IMG/VR virus record: IMGVR_UViG_3300008116_000143
Location: 1 to 34,056 of that record
Length of the DNA stretch: 34,056 nucleotides
Source: a virus
Strand: one strand, 5' to 3'
Under the pieces are notes generated by a model that was not told where the DNA came from, made no database searches, and was given only the letters and a program-made list of their open reading frames with translations. Every line of letters starts with the position of its first letter. Position 1 is the first letter of the stretch. The position numbers were made by a program, and so were the translations under genes. Of the stretch, positions 12,372-20,636 are shown piece by piece.

Positions 12372-13760
12372 TCACTTAAATTCCTCGAAAACGCTTTTCT
12401 CTATACGTCTTTCATTATTTATTCTTTCTCCAGCCTGAGAGCTATCAAAAACCGGCTTATCATTAGACACGTCATCTTGAGCAGTCTGCTCTACATTGTA
12501 AAGCCGCATTTTTGATCTATCCACACCAATCACAAACTTTCTATGAAATGACGGGTCATTGTAGCGATTCTTTAGCTGTTTAACTAAAAACTGATTGAGA
12601 TCCTGCAATTCGTCTGTAGAAATTAAAGCGAACATGAAGTCCGCTGTAGCCGGTAGACCAAAGGATTCCGATGTATCTTCAAGTCCTAGGTCGCTATTCG
12701 TATAACCCGAACGAGTAGTCTGAGTAGCCGTTACAATAGGTACGTCAAACTCTACTGCTAACCCTCTAAGTTCCTCGGCAATTGCTTTGATATAAGAATA
12801 AGAATTAACATTACTTCCAAACTTAAGTCTAGATGAAATGCAAATATTTAAGTAATCGATGTAGATAATCTCAGGCTTAAAATTCTTCTTTATCTTGAGT
12901 TCATTTAGAAGATGTCTGATGTGTCCAGATCCAGCTGAGGCAGTGGGATACTCTTTTATAATTAGTTTACCTTTAGTTTTCTCTAGAAGTCTATCTACCT
13001 TTCTCTTGTAAGCATCTTCAGTCAGCATTGATAGCATGTCGATAGTTTCATTTAGAAGATTTGCGTCAATTCGTTCGGCAATCTTCTCCTCTGACATCTC
13101 CATCGTTACGTAAAGTACATTACGTCCTTGAATAAGGTTGGCTGCTGCACAATGACACATAAAGAGAGACTTACCTACACCAGTACCAGCTAGCGCTACA
13201 TTGAGTGTCTTAGTTGGTAGACCCCCTTTAGTTATTTTATTAAAGAATTCTAGATCAAACTCAACACGCTTTTCTTTTCTATGATATGAATTATACCGCT
13301 CCAAGAAGTCACCTAGAAAGTCGTGACCTACTGATGTATCGAACGATACTGCTAATGCATCAGAAAGTATTTGTGGAATAGCTTCTTTTGTATACTTCCC
13401 TGTCCTATCATCAAGGATGTGAATTGATTCCATGATAGCATTTTGAATAGCTTTATCCTGACAATGCTTTTCAGTATTATCCACAAGCCATTCAAGATCA
13501 CAAGGTTCATCCTTAAGATTGTTAAGATAGTCTATTGTTTGCTTAACTTCATCATCAGATACTTTTTCTAATTTGTCAGCATCGATGACAAGAGCGGCAG
13601 TAGTTGGTTGTTTATTGTACTCTTTTGAATACGCTTCAATAAGATTGAAAACGTTTTTATGGATTCTGTCGGTAAAGTAATCCGACTTAATAAAGGGTAG
13701 TGTCTTTCTTAAAAATTCTTCGTTGTTGATCAGATTAGTTAGTATTGTATTCTCAATCAA
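12372..13760 (-). CDS. 41: Replicative DNA helicase gp41 (DnaB-like)
   Basis: This is the 5'-3' replicative helicase of the phage fork. The 462-residue protein has an N-terminal helical domain and a RecA-fold ATPase with Walker A GTGVGKSLF, VLYVTMEMSEEKIAERIDAN, Walker B IIYIDYLNI, and TATQTTRSGYTNSDLG followed by a KNRYNDP region, all typical of T4 gp41. The start is a TTG at 13760, with AAAGG five bases upstream and a TTGA overlap with the preceding stop. It forms a transcript with uvsX and small genes between. The primase gp61 partner is not in the window. Confidence 0.9.
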   Translation of the reverse strand: MIENTILTNLINNEEFLRKTLPFIKSDYFTDRIHKNVFNLIEAYSKEYNKQPTTAALVIDADKLEKVSDDEVKQTIDYLNNLKDEPCDLEWLVDNTEKHCQDKAIQNAIMESIHILDDRTGKYTKEAIPQILSDALAVSFDTSVGHDFLGDFLERYNSYHRKEKRVEFDLEFFNKITKGGLPTKTLNVALAGTGVGKSLFMCHCAAANLIQGRNVLYVTMEMSEEKIAERIDANLLNETIDMLSMLTEDAYKRKVDRLLEKTKGKLIIKEYPTASAGSGHIRHLLNELKIKKNFKPEIIYIDYLNICISSRLKFGSNVNSYSYIKAIAEELRGLAVEFDVPIVTATQTTRSGYTNSDLGLEDTSESFGLPATADFMFALISTDELQDLNQFLVKQLKNRYNDPSFHRKFVIGVDRSKMRLYNVEQTAQDDVSNDKPVFDSSQAGERINNERRIEKSVFEEFK

Positions 13761-13972
13761 TTTTTACCTTTCATAGAACCAGGTTTCTTCATATTTCTTT
13801 TTACCCACGTTTTATTAATCATCGTAACGTGCTCCTCGTCAGTAGAAAAGACTACATCATCTCCTTCCCTCCAGTCTAACTCTTTCATCATTTCTTCATC
13901 AAACTGAAGAATCTGTTCTTTAGTTGCAGGATCTTCTAGTACTTCAGCTTGATATACCTTTGATGAGGTCAA
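13757..13972 (-). CDS. AbrB/MazE-like small protein
   Basis: The 71 residues contain an ILQFDEEMMKELDWREGDDV segment that matches the swapped-hairpin (SpoVT/AbrB, MazE) pattern 'lP.ell.elgwkeGD.v'. These proteins usually bind DNA, and in phages they are common orphan members. The start is a TTG with GGAG seven bases upstream; no ATG is available until residue 28. It overlaps the helicase gene start. Confidence 0.55.
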   Translation of the reverse strand: MTSSKVYQAEVLEDPATKEQILQFDEEMMKELDWREGDDVVFSTDEEHVTMINKTWVKRNMKKPGSMKGKN

Positions 13973-14270
13973 GTTCTTTCTCCGTCACATTAAAATGTTT
14001 GCCAGGGTATTTTGTTTTTATATTCGCAACGATTTCTTCGTAGTTCTTACCCTGAAGTAAGAATTCTTTTGTATCTCTGCTATAGAAGAAAAATTGTTCG
14101 TTATGAACCTCTACTGACGCATCTATTATTTTTGACCTTAGATCATCCAAAACGTCTTGCGCAAACGTGGCAAGCATTTTGATTCGTTGATATCTTTTAT
14201 AAACCAGCCATCCTCGATAGACAGCTGCTCCGATAACAAATCCAATCATAAGAAAAATAAATTCAATCAT
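13944..14270 (-). CDS. Single-span membrane protein
   Basis: An N-terminal span (FIFLMIGFVIGAAVYRGWLV) is followed by a roughly 85-residue cytoplasmic domain with FFFYSRDTKEFLLQGKNYEE and KYPGKHFNVTEKEL. The start overlaps the previous stop by eight bases (ATGATTGA). The soluble part looks like a compact alpha/beta domain seen in other T4-like aquatic phages. The function is unknown. Confidence 0.6.
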   Translation of the reverse strand: MIEFIFLMIGFVIGAAVYRGWLVYKRYQRIKMLATFAQDVLDDLRSKIIDASVEVHNEQFFFYSRDTKEFLLQGKNYEEIVANIKTKYPGKHFNVTEKELDLIKGISS

Positions 14271-14553
14271 TACTATCTCCTACAAGATTAAATCCTACCT
14301 CTTTAATTTTGTTATCGCTCCATGTAGCAAGATAATTATTGTCTTTCCGAAAAAGATCTAGTGCGTCTTGTTCGGTAACAGTGCGGTGACTAAAGATTGT
14401 TTCTCCTAAATGCTCCTGTGAGAATTCTTTAATTACTTTGTTATTAACATGCCCCTCCACTACACTATCCAAAGCCCATTCGGGATGGTTGTCATTAGTT
14501 TCAATAAGATAACGCATACGAAATTGAGAGATAGTTTCAACGAGTACTAACAT
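14263..14553 (-). CDS. Conserved phage protein, unknown function
   Basis: The 96-residue protein begins MLVLVETISQFRMRYLIETN and contains WALDSVVEG, KEFSQEHLGETIFSHR and DNNYLATWSDNKI. The pattern is familiar from T4-like cyanophage genomes near uvsX and 41. The conserved Trp and acidic residues have no assigned role. It lies downstream of uvsX with a 54-base gap. Confidence 0.65.
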   Translation of the reverse strand: MLVLVETISQFRMRYLIETNDNHPEWALDSVVEGHVNNKVIKEFSQEHLGETIFSHRTVTEQDALDLFRKDNNYLATWSDNKIKEVGFNLVGDSND

Positions 14554-14607
14554 AAGTCACCTTTGCTAACAAGATAATCATATGATAAAATTAAACCTAA
14601 ATTAAAT

Positions 14608-15678
14608 CTACTCGACTTCGCTAGTAATCTCTTCGGACGAATTAGGATCTGGAAGCCCGGGGGCACCGTAACTATACTCGTTTTTCGCACATTCTTCAAG
14701 CCTTGCCATTACTTCCTCAGTAAAGTACTTTTCAGGGTTGGTGTTAATTTCCTTCCCAAATACTTTCTGTCCATTTGGAAGCTCATAACGAGTAGATGTC
14801 TTCTTGAAGATTTCATACTTCTCAGCCAAGTCTAGGAGACCGTAGTATCGGTCAAGACCTTTGTCGTAAGTAAGAAGCACTTCGACTTTTGAATGTTCTT
14901 TCGATAGTCGAGATTTGTACATTTGAACCTTGATGATATTTCCGATGATTGCACCGGAAGTGTCTTTTTCTTTCTTTTTTGATAACATTGCAATAGAACT
15001 GGCAGCATATTTTAACCCCGTACCTCCCCCTAACTCTTTCATAGGTATATAAGAACCGACTAAATCATAAACGTGATTAGTTACTAACATTGGCACACTT
15101 ACCTTGGCAAGTCTAAGTGTAAGCACTCTAAACGTTGCTTTAATGACCTGTGCCTTGGTCATATCTCTAGTATCTTTACCTTCCAGACTATCTTCCATCT
15201 CCTTAGAGGTAGAGAGTAGTCCTAGACTATCTAATACAAACAGCATAGGGGGGCGCTTATCTTTAGGCTGCTTATCGTATGCATCTAACATCTTAAGTGC
15301 ATGAGTCTTAAACTTCTGAATAGTATCAGGCTCGGCAATAATAACACGTTTAGTATCAATACCTCGCTCCTCCATCATTCCTTTGGTGACGGCTGCTTCG
15401 GTGTCATAATAGACGACTCCACCTGTTGGATGCTTTTCGAGGAAAGATCGGACGATCCCAAGAACGAAGTAACTCTTACCAGTAGCGGACTCTCCTGCAA
15501 AACCAGTAATTTTATTATCAGGTACGCCGCCATAGAGGCTGCCTGAGAGAGCAGCGTTGAGAATGTAGCTGCCAGTATCAATAAAGCTCCCAAACTCAGC
15601 ACTACCAGCACCGTCAGCGGCAATAGAAGTATCTTCATCTTTAATAGTCTCCACAAGGTCTCTAAAAAAATCACTCAT
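14608..15678 (-). CDS. uvsX: UvsX recombinase (RecA family)
   Basis: The phage RecA/Rad51 homolog catalyses strand exchange for recombination-dependent replication. The 356 residues include Walker A GESATGKSYF near residue 48, a Walker B-like MLFVLDSLGLLS and the loop-2 region LVTNHVYDLVGSYIP with KELGGGTGLKYAAS. The length is close to T4 UvsX (about 390). The acidic C-terminus (SSEEITSEVE) is typical. The start ATG overlaps the upstream stop. UvsY is not visible in the window. Confidence 0.9.
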   Translation of the reverse strand: MSDFFRDLVETIKDEDTSIAADGAGSAEFGSFIDTGSYILNAALSGSLYGGVPDNKITGFAGESATGKSYFVLGIVRSFLEKHPTGGVVYYDTEAAVTKGMMEERGIDTKRVIIAEPDTIQKFKTHALKMLDAYDKQPKDKRPPMLFVLDSLGLLSTSKEMEDSLEGKDTRDMTKAQVIKATFRVLTLRLAKVSVPMLVTNHVYDLVGSYIPMKELGGGTGLKYAASSIAMLSKKKEKDTSGAIIGNIIKVQMYKSRLSKEHSKVEVLLTYDKGLDRYYGLLDLAEKYEIFKKTSTRYELPNGQKVFGKEINTNPEKYFTEEVMARLEECAKNEYSYGAPGLPDPNSSEEITSEVE

Positions 15679-15851
15679 TGTATACCTTCCTCTATTTGTT
15701 TTTCATAATACTTTTTAAGCTCTTTTACTGCTTCAAGCACTGTAGGATGAAGGTGCTCAAAATTTTGATAGTCCATAATATTATTCATAAGATTACGAGA
15801 CAATCTTATTTCTCTAAAATATCCAATAGGATTAACTTCAAAATCATTCAT
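15675..15851 (-). CDS. Small protein upstream of uvsX
   Basis: From the ATG at 15851 the protein has 58 residues (MNDFEVNPIGYFREIRLSRN), ending KYYEKQIEEGIQ. An in-frame TTG at 15869 is an alternative start. It is wholly helical apart from the first strand. It sits between the large membrane protein and uvsX, overlapping the uvsX start. No family was recognised. Confidence 0.5.
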   Translation of the reverse strand: MNDFEVNPIGYFREIRLSRNLMNNIMDYQNFEHLHPTVLEAVKELKKYYEKQIEEGIQ

Positions 15852-15855
15852 GATG

Positions 15856-16860
15856 TTAGTATTCTCCAACGTCTATAGATTTAGGTTTAACTATTCCAGC
15901 TGCCTCTTTCTGTCTTCTAGAAATGCTTGCGGCATCGTCTGGAATGTCGTCTTCAGGCATTACTTTAATTTTTTTCTTGTCAATCTCTATTTTACCTGCT
16001 TTACGTTTTTCGTTCAACTTATGAGTACGTTTAAGCCATCTAGGGATTACATTGTCTTTATTTTTTAAATCATCCTCTACCTCTATTTTATTTTGAGGAG
16101 GTAAAGGAGTTTTTAACTGACTGTTAGCAGCAATTAAAAGAGCTATAGCGAGGGGATCGAACACTGCAACTATTAAAATTATAACCCATCTTACTGCTTT
16201 ATCAATAACAGAGTCATCAGCCTCTCCATAGATAAGCTCTGCTATGTATTTGATAGGCCCTACTTCAGCTGTAATTTTTCTTAACTCGGAAGCTAGAGGT
16301 GCTTTTTCTTCGTTAAGCTTTGTAATTTCTTTTTGTGCATTTGCAATATCAAGTAAGAGTTTTTCACGCTCCTTTGCTTGCGCTCGACGAACAAGCACAG
16401 CTCTTTCTGCCCCCTGACCTTCAGAGGTTCTTGAAAGAAGCTGATCAACCTGTTCATCCATTTGTTTGATAGCTTTACGAGCAGCATCGATATTGTCTTT
16501 CTGAATCTTTATTTTATCTTCAACGATAGAAACTTTACTTAGAGCATCTCCTGTAGGAACCGCTTGATCTAAATGTGCTTTAGACAGATAACCAAACGTT
16601 CCCATTGAAGTAATAAACATTAAAACAACTACCGCCGAAACTAGATAATATTTTAATGTTTTACTAACAACATCCCAGTTTCTATATAGCCACGAGACTG
16701 ACACTACCTTGGCTAATCCTAACGACCCTCCTAAAATAACTATAGGCCAAAATGCAGAAGAAAAAATAGTGGTAAGGCCAATTATAGAGTAAAACTCCGC
16801 TACCGCCGAGAGAAGTAACGCAGTTGCTAAAGCTACGTGATTAATGTTTATTGATTTCAT
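15856..16860 (-). CDS. Multispan membrane protein with coiled-coil domain
   Basis: The 334 residues show three N-terminal spans (about 8-30, 36-55 and 70-92), a long coiled coil at about 110-205 (EDKIKIQKDNIDAARKAIKQ), a fourth span near 220-245 (WVIILIVAVFDPLAIALLIA) and a charged tail ending GIVKPKSIDVGEY. This four-span plus coil layout occurs in T4-like aquatic phages as an uncharacterised protein near gp43. It could sense or alter the inner membrane; no enzyme motif is present. The start is ATGA-coupled to the upstream gene. Confidence 0.65.
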   Translation of the reverse strand: MKSININHVALATALLLSAVAEFYSIIGLTTIFSSAFWPIVILGGSLGLAKVVSVSWLYRNWDVVSKTLKYYLVSAVVVLMFITSMGTFGYLSKAHLDQAVPTGDALSKVSIVEDKIKIQKDNIDAARKAIKQMDEQVDQLLSRTSEGQGAERAVLVRRAQAKEREKLLLDIANAQKEITKLNEEKAPLASELRKITAEVGPIKYIAELIYGEADDSVIDKAVRWVIILIVAVFDPLAIALLIAANSQLKTPLPPQNKIEVEDDLKNKDNVIPRWLKRTHKLNEKRKAGKIEIDKKKIKVMPEDDIPDDAASISRRQKEAAGIVKPKSIDVGEY

Positions 16861-17162
16861 GAATTAACTATTTTTTTAACTTTAGAAATAAAATCATTCA
16901 TTTTTTGTGATCTATTTGGCCAGTAAATATATTCTTTTGAATCATCTTTAGCCAAATTAACTAACAATGGCATTACCATTTTATAAAGCTGTTCGAGCTT
17001 ACCCTTGTATGTCTCTTCTATTTCTGCTAATGCCTGATCTTTAGATGTTACTTCTTGTTGGAGCTGACGCTCCATTGCTTTAAGTTCATCTTCGCTTACA
17101 GCAGAGAATCCAAAATCATTTGAATCCATATCGTACATATCATCAATGGTAGTTTTAATCAT
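16857..17162 (-). CDS. Coiled-coil protein following gp43
   Basis: The 101-residue protein begins MIKTTIDDMYDMDSNDFGF and continues as a coiled coil (EDELKAMERQLQQEV ... ALAEIEETYKGKLEQLYKMV), then EYIYWPNRSQKMNDFISKVK. The C-terminal 'YIYWPNR' block is common in the T4-like aquatic phages next to gp43. The start overlaps the polymerase stop as ATGA. The function is unknown. Confidence 0.65.
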   Translation of the reverse strand: MIKTTIDDMYDMDSNDFGFSAVSEDELKAMERQLQQEVTSKDQALAEIEETYKGKLEQLYKMVMPLLVNLAKDDSKEYIYWPNRSQKMNDFISKVKKIVNS

Positions 17163-19702
17163 CCGAAAAATCCTTCTAATGTGCTATGCCGCTCTGTCTT
17201 CCAACCAATAGTATCTAAAATGGAGGAGAGGGGCTCAAGGAAAGCTTTCTCAAACTGCTTATCATAATCAATTAATGTATCGAGATTAAGTTCTTTAGGA
17301 AGCTTTCCAGGGGTGGAGATAACATGCTCACCTAGGTAGTTAGGTGTCTTAAGATAACAAAATTTAATCTTCTCTCCCGAATAGATTAAATCATATTTAT
17401 TATCTAGGCCTTTCTTTTTTAGCTGATTATTATACAGCAGTGCGCCTTTAACGTGAATTGGAGTTCCCAGCTTAAACACCTTAATAGAATTCTTACTGTT
17501 ATCAGTCCACTTATCTAGATCTTTACATCCTCGAGGAAACGAAACATCCTCAAACGGGAGCCTGGCAAACTTGTCTCTCTCCTCGGCAATGTAATCAATC
17601 ATCTCATCTTCTGTTCTAGTCATGATGATGTTAAAGGCTTTTGTAATACTGTTTCTAACTGAAAGCGGCGTTGAACTCCTAACCGCTTCTACACCCATCA
17701 TCTTAAGCTTAGGTTCTGAGTAGCGAACTCCTTCGTTATCATACACATTTAAAATGTATCGCTTTTTAGCAATGAATATACCTTTATCAGCAATCGCCTC
17801 GCGCTTCATCTTCATCTTTTGTGCATAGGCGTTTACATATATTGCAAGCTCATCATAGTACTTGTTTAGTTGCTTTTCAATCACATCGTTACAATACTTG
17901 TCAAGAATAGCAACCTTATCGTCGATAGGTTTATCTTTCCCTATGAACTTGTTTACAATACCGCTTAAATTAAGATACATTGAGTCGGTATCAACAGCAA
18001 TAACGTAATCAACGTCCGATGTATTAAGTTGCTTATTAATAAACTCGTTCATCTTATTTTCAGCCCAGCGAATAGACAGTTGTCCGGACTTAGTAATTGA
18101 TTCGGCAAAACGAACATCATACCACCTAAAGAACTTATTTGCTAAAGCACCATAAGCGGAGTTAAGCTGAATTTTTTTAGCTAACTGCATGTTGTGACAT
18201 CGAGCAATTTCTTTCTCCAGCTCATATGTCTTTTCTTTTTCAAACTTTTTCTTTGCCTCAATCATCTGATTCTTATACTTAACACGATCATCATACATTT
18301 TCTGCATGAGCTCGGAAAGGAATCCTTGTCTGTCTTTATCGTAGTAACACCCAGAAGCAGCTACCGTATAGTTAGAGGCGTTCATTTCGTTTCTGATACC
18401 AAAATCATCTAACGCGCCGTTAATTATTTTATCTACTCCATCACTAGAAGCAAGCGAGGAGAATGTTCCTTTAAATGTTTCGGGTGAAATATTATACTGC
18501 ATAATTAAGTGAGGGTACAAACTATTCAAGTCAAACGAGCAAACCCATTCATGCATTCCTATTTGCGGGTCTTTAACGTACGCACCTACAATAGGATTAT
18601 CTTTCTGCCGCTTGGAAGGATCAAACATTGGCACGACTATATTCTTCTGCTTTAGATAATTTGTTATAATAATGTCCCACATCCGTACAGATGTAAATGT
18701 ATCAAGGTAGTTTACCTTAGCGTCGTATGCAATAGCAAAGACTTGCTCAATAAACTTAAGCTTATCTTCTAACATATCTACTAGTTCAACGTCTCGAATA
18801 TTATAGTTTACATAGTTCTGAAAATCGTTCTCGTAGAACTGCGTAAGGTTTTCGTACCCTAGTTCGGCATAGTCTAACTTTTTCTCTCCTAGCTCGTGAT
18901 CGCAAACAAAATCTAGTTTGTAACTCTCAAGCATCTTAAACGAGAACTTTCTATACAGCTGGAGATAATCGAGAATTGTAATACCGACAATAATAGGAAT
19001 AATAACTTGTCGACCGGCAAACTCTACTTCCCGCTCATCTAGTATACCCCAAGGAGAGAGCTTTTTTGCTGACTCAGGTCCAAGTATGCGCGTGATTCTA
19101 TTAATCATGTACGGCATATCAAACCCTTCAACGTTCCATCCTGTTACAATATCGGGTAAGTATTGTTTAGAGCGCCAGATTGTGATAAACTTTGATAAAA
19201 GATCTCCCTCGTCTACACATTTAATAAAAGTCACAGACTCTTTCTCTGGCTTGTAATCTTTCATTGCAAGCACTACACTCTTTCCATTTTTTCGAACAGT
19301 AAGAGATGTTAGAGGTCTGTCAGCTTTAGTTATGTCCGGGAACCCTCCAGTAGCTTCAATCTCAATATCGATTGTAACTACCGAGATGAGATTAGGATCG
19401 TAATCGATCTCTCCAGGGTAATGGTCGTCAATGAAGTTGTAAAGGTAATTGGTATTGCCGTACATTAACTTACCAGAGACATCCCTGTATTGCTTGACGT
19501 AGTCTCTAGCTTCATAAACGTTCTCAAACTCTCGTTTATAAACAGTCTTACCGTCGATAGTTTTGTATTCTTCTATCGAGGTTTTATCGTTGGTGAAGAT
19601 GTAAGGTTTGAGAGGGATTGAGCGTTGGATCTTTTCTCCGTTCTCAAACCCTCTTAACAGAATTTCGCTTCTGTACTGATGTACGCTGGTATAAAAATTC
19701 AT
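17159..19702 (-). CDS. 43: DNA polymerase gp43 (family B)
   Basis: This is the replicative polymerase with proofreading exonuclease. Of 847 residues (T4 gp43 has 898), the exonuclease motifs are visible as TIDIEIEATGG, NVEGFDMPYM and YNIRDVELVD. The polymerase motifs are A SFDLNSLYPHLIMQYNISPE, B KKIQLNSAYGAL and C VDTDSMYLN, and all catalytic aspartates are present. The C-terminus HSTLEGFFG resembles the clamp-binding tail of T4 gp43. It lies downstream of the endolysin gene rather than directly after regA as in T4. A hairpin lies between the endolysin stop and the ribosome-binding site AAGG. Confidence 0.95.
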   Translation of the reverse strand: MNFYTSVHQYRSEILLRGFENGEKIQRSIPLKPYIFTNDKTSIEEYKTIDGKTVYKREFENVYEARDYVKQYRDVSGKLMYGNTNYLYNFIDDHYPGEIDYDPNLISVVTIDIEIEATGGFPDITKADRPLTSLTVRKNGKSVVLAMKDYKPEKESVTFIKCVDEGDLLSKFITIWRSKQYLPDIVTGWNVEGFDMPYMINRITRILGPESAKKLSPWGILDEREVEFAGRQVIIPIIVGITILDYLQLYRKFSFKMLESYKLDFVCDHELGEKKLDYAELGYENLTQFYENDFQNYVNYNIRDVELVDMLEDKLKFIEQVFAIAYDAKVNYLDTFTSVRMWDIIITNYLKQKNIVVPMFDPSKRQKDNPIVGAYVKDPQIGMHEWVCSFDLNSLYPHLIMQYNISPETFKGTFSSLASSDGVDKIINGALDDFGIRNEMNASNYTVAASGCYYDKDRQGFLSELMQKMYDDRVKYKNQMIEAKKKFEKEKTYELEKEIARCHNMQLAKKIQLNSAYGALANKFFRWYDVRFAESITKSGQLSIRWAENKMNEFINKQLNTSDVDYVIAVDTDSMYLNLSGIVNKFIGKDKPIDDKVAILDKYCNDVIEKQLNKYYDELAIYVNAYAQKMKMKREAIADKGIFIAKKRYILNVYDNEGVRYSEPKLKMMGVEAVRSSTPLSVRNSITKAFNIIMTRTEDEMIDYIAEERDKFARLPFEDVSFPRGCKDLDKWTDNSKNSIKVFKLGTPIHVKGALLYNNQLKKKGLDNKYDLIYSGEKIKFCYLKTPNYLGEHVISTPGKLPKELNLDTLIDYDKQFEKAFLEPLSSILDTIGWKTERHSTLEGFFG

Positions 19703-19715
19703 TATTATCCTTAAA

Positions 19716-19743
19716 GTACTCCGAGGCTTTCCTACACGAGTAC
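19716..19743 (-). promoter_or_regulatory. Hairpin in the gp43 leader, possible translational operator
   Basis: GTACTC and GAGTAC form a 6-bp stem, and an inner AGG/CCT pairing lies within the loop. The structure ends five bases before the AAGG ribosome-binding site of gp43. T4 gp43 represses its own translation through a hairpin at the same relative position. The loop sequences differ, so this is an analogy. It lacks a T-run and is not a clear terminator. Confidence 0.35.
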
Positions 19744-19760
19744 AACAATTTTAAACTACT

Positions 19761-20225
19761 TTAGGCAATTAATCCAGGCTTGTAAACAACTTTACCGTTC
19801 TCTCTCATTGCTGTGAGAGTCTGACATTTTAGATCAGCCGGGTTGTAAGATACGTGAACCCATCCAGAGTCAGGTACCCCGGGGGTATAGAATTCTAGGA
19901 TTACTTGAGTATACCAAAAATTCTCTGAAATGTATTTTGCTAGGTCGTAATTTGCTACTCCGGGAATCTCAATATCAGCTGCTTGACCTCGACAATGATC
20001 AGAGGTTCTAGATCCTCCTACGGCAGCATTAACATTAGGATGTCTAAAGCCAGAATTAACTTTAATTCCTCTTCCGTAAGCTGTTCTTAGCGGCTGGAGA
20101 ATGTTTTCGCAAAGTATTCTTAAATTCTCAATCTCAGCATCTCCTGGAGTATTGTCTAGACCGTTTCTGAGAGCGGTCTCACTTTTAACTAATTCCGCAA
20201 GGGAAAAATTTTCTGTTAGTTGCAT
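19761..20225 (-). CDS. Endolysin / M15-type peptidase
   Basis: The 154-residue protein fits the M15 (D-Ala-D-Ala carboxypeptidase or L-Ala-D-Glu endopeptidase) fold used for cell-wall lysis. It begins MQLTENFSLAELVKSETA, then has KVNSGFRHPNVNAAVGG, the zinc site SDHCRGQAADIEI (His and Asp) and the second half-site GWVHVSYN (His). No signal peptide is seen, so export would depend on a holin. The preceding gene encodes a small membrane protein, fitting a lysis pair. It lies between regA/hsp20 and gp43. Confidence 0.85.
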   Translation of the reverse strand: MQLTENFSLAELVKSETALRNGLDNTPGDAEIENLRILCENILQPLRTAYGRGIKVNSGFRHPNVNAAVGGSRTSDHCRGQAADIEIPGVANYDLAKYISENFWYTQVILEFYTPGVPDSGWVHVSYNPADLKCQTLTAMRENGKVVYKPGLIA

Positions 20226-20234
20226 GTTAACCCT

Positions 20235-20432
20235 TTACTTTGCTGCTGGAGTTTTTTTAGCTCTCGCTTTTTGAGCAGTCTTTTTAACGGTTGTTTTGAC
20301 TTGCTCAACAGCAACCTTAGCATCTGCTTGATCTACTTTTCCGTCATTATTTAAATCAAAAATTTTGCTTCTTCTATTAACATAAAAGGCCATTGCGGCT
20401 ACTATAATTACAAGAACGATTAAAATTTCCAT
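20235..20432 (-). CDS. Single-span membrane protein with EF-hand-like loop
   Basis: The 65-residue protein has an N-terminal span (MEILIVLVIIVAAMAFYV) followed by DLNNDGKVDQADAKVAVE, a good match to a calcium-binding EF-hand or dockerin loop. A very basic Lys/Ala-rich tail (TVKKTAQKARAKKTPAAK) follows. GGGAGGG precedes the ATG. Placement directly upstream of the endolysin suggests a lysis-related role such as a holin or regulator, but this is inferred only from context. Confidence 0.65.
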   Translation of the reverse strand: MEILIVLVIIVAAMAFYVNRRSKIFDLNNDGKVDQADAKVAVEQVKTTVKKTAQKARAKKTPAAK

Positions 20433-20463
20433 GGTACCCTCCCTTGTGCTGTATTTAGTAAAA

Positions 20464-20483
20464 AGAAGCCCCGAAGGGCCTCT
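20464..20483 (-). terminator. Intrinsic terminator with UUCG tetraloop
   Basis: On the minus strand AGAGGCCC and GGGCTTCT form an eight-pair stem (one G-U) around the very stable TTCG loop, followed by TTTTA. It lies four bases after the stop of the 49-residue gene, closing the hsp20 transcript. The A-rich sequence before the stem makes it possibly bidirectional. Confidence 0.8.
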
Positions 20484-20486
20484 TTT

Positions 20487-20636
20487 TTACTTCTTAGGAC
20501 CGTAAAGATCGTTTAAGATCTGCTCAACCTCTTCTCTAGTTCTAACGCTAGAGGAGAGAAGAGCTGCGGTTTTGTATCGACTATACTGCTCGGTAATGTC
20601 AAATAATTTATCTAAAATCTTATTGATAAATTTCAT
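20487..20636 (-). CDS. 49-residue protein coupled to hsp20
   Basis: The frame MKFINKILDKLFDITEQYSR continues through SSSVRTREEVEQILNDLYGP to a TAA at 20487-20489. Its ATG overlaps the hsp20 TGA as ATGA, and a strong terminator follows immediately. The predicted protein is two amphipathic helices. The coupling and terminator make it very likely real. The function is unknown. Confidence 0.7.
   Translation of the reverse strand: MKFINKILDKLFDITEQYSRYKTAALLSSSVRTREEVEQILNDLYGPKK

Noticed and set aside
20441-20460. Late promoter (TACTAAATAC) before the endolysin pair
   Set aside because: It differs from TATAAATA at the second position of the core and could equally be random AT-rich sequence; support was too thin to list.
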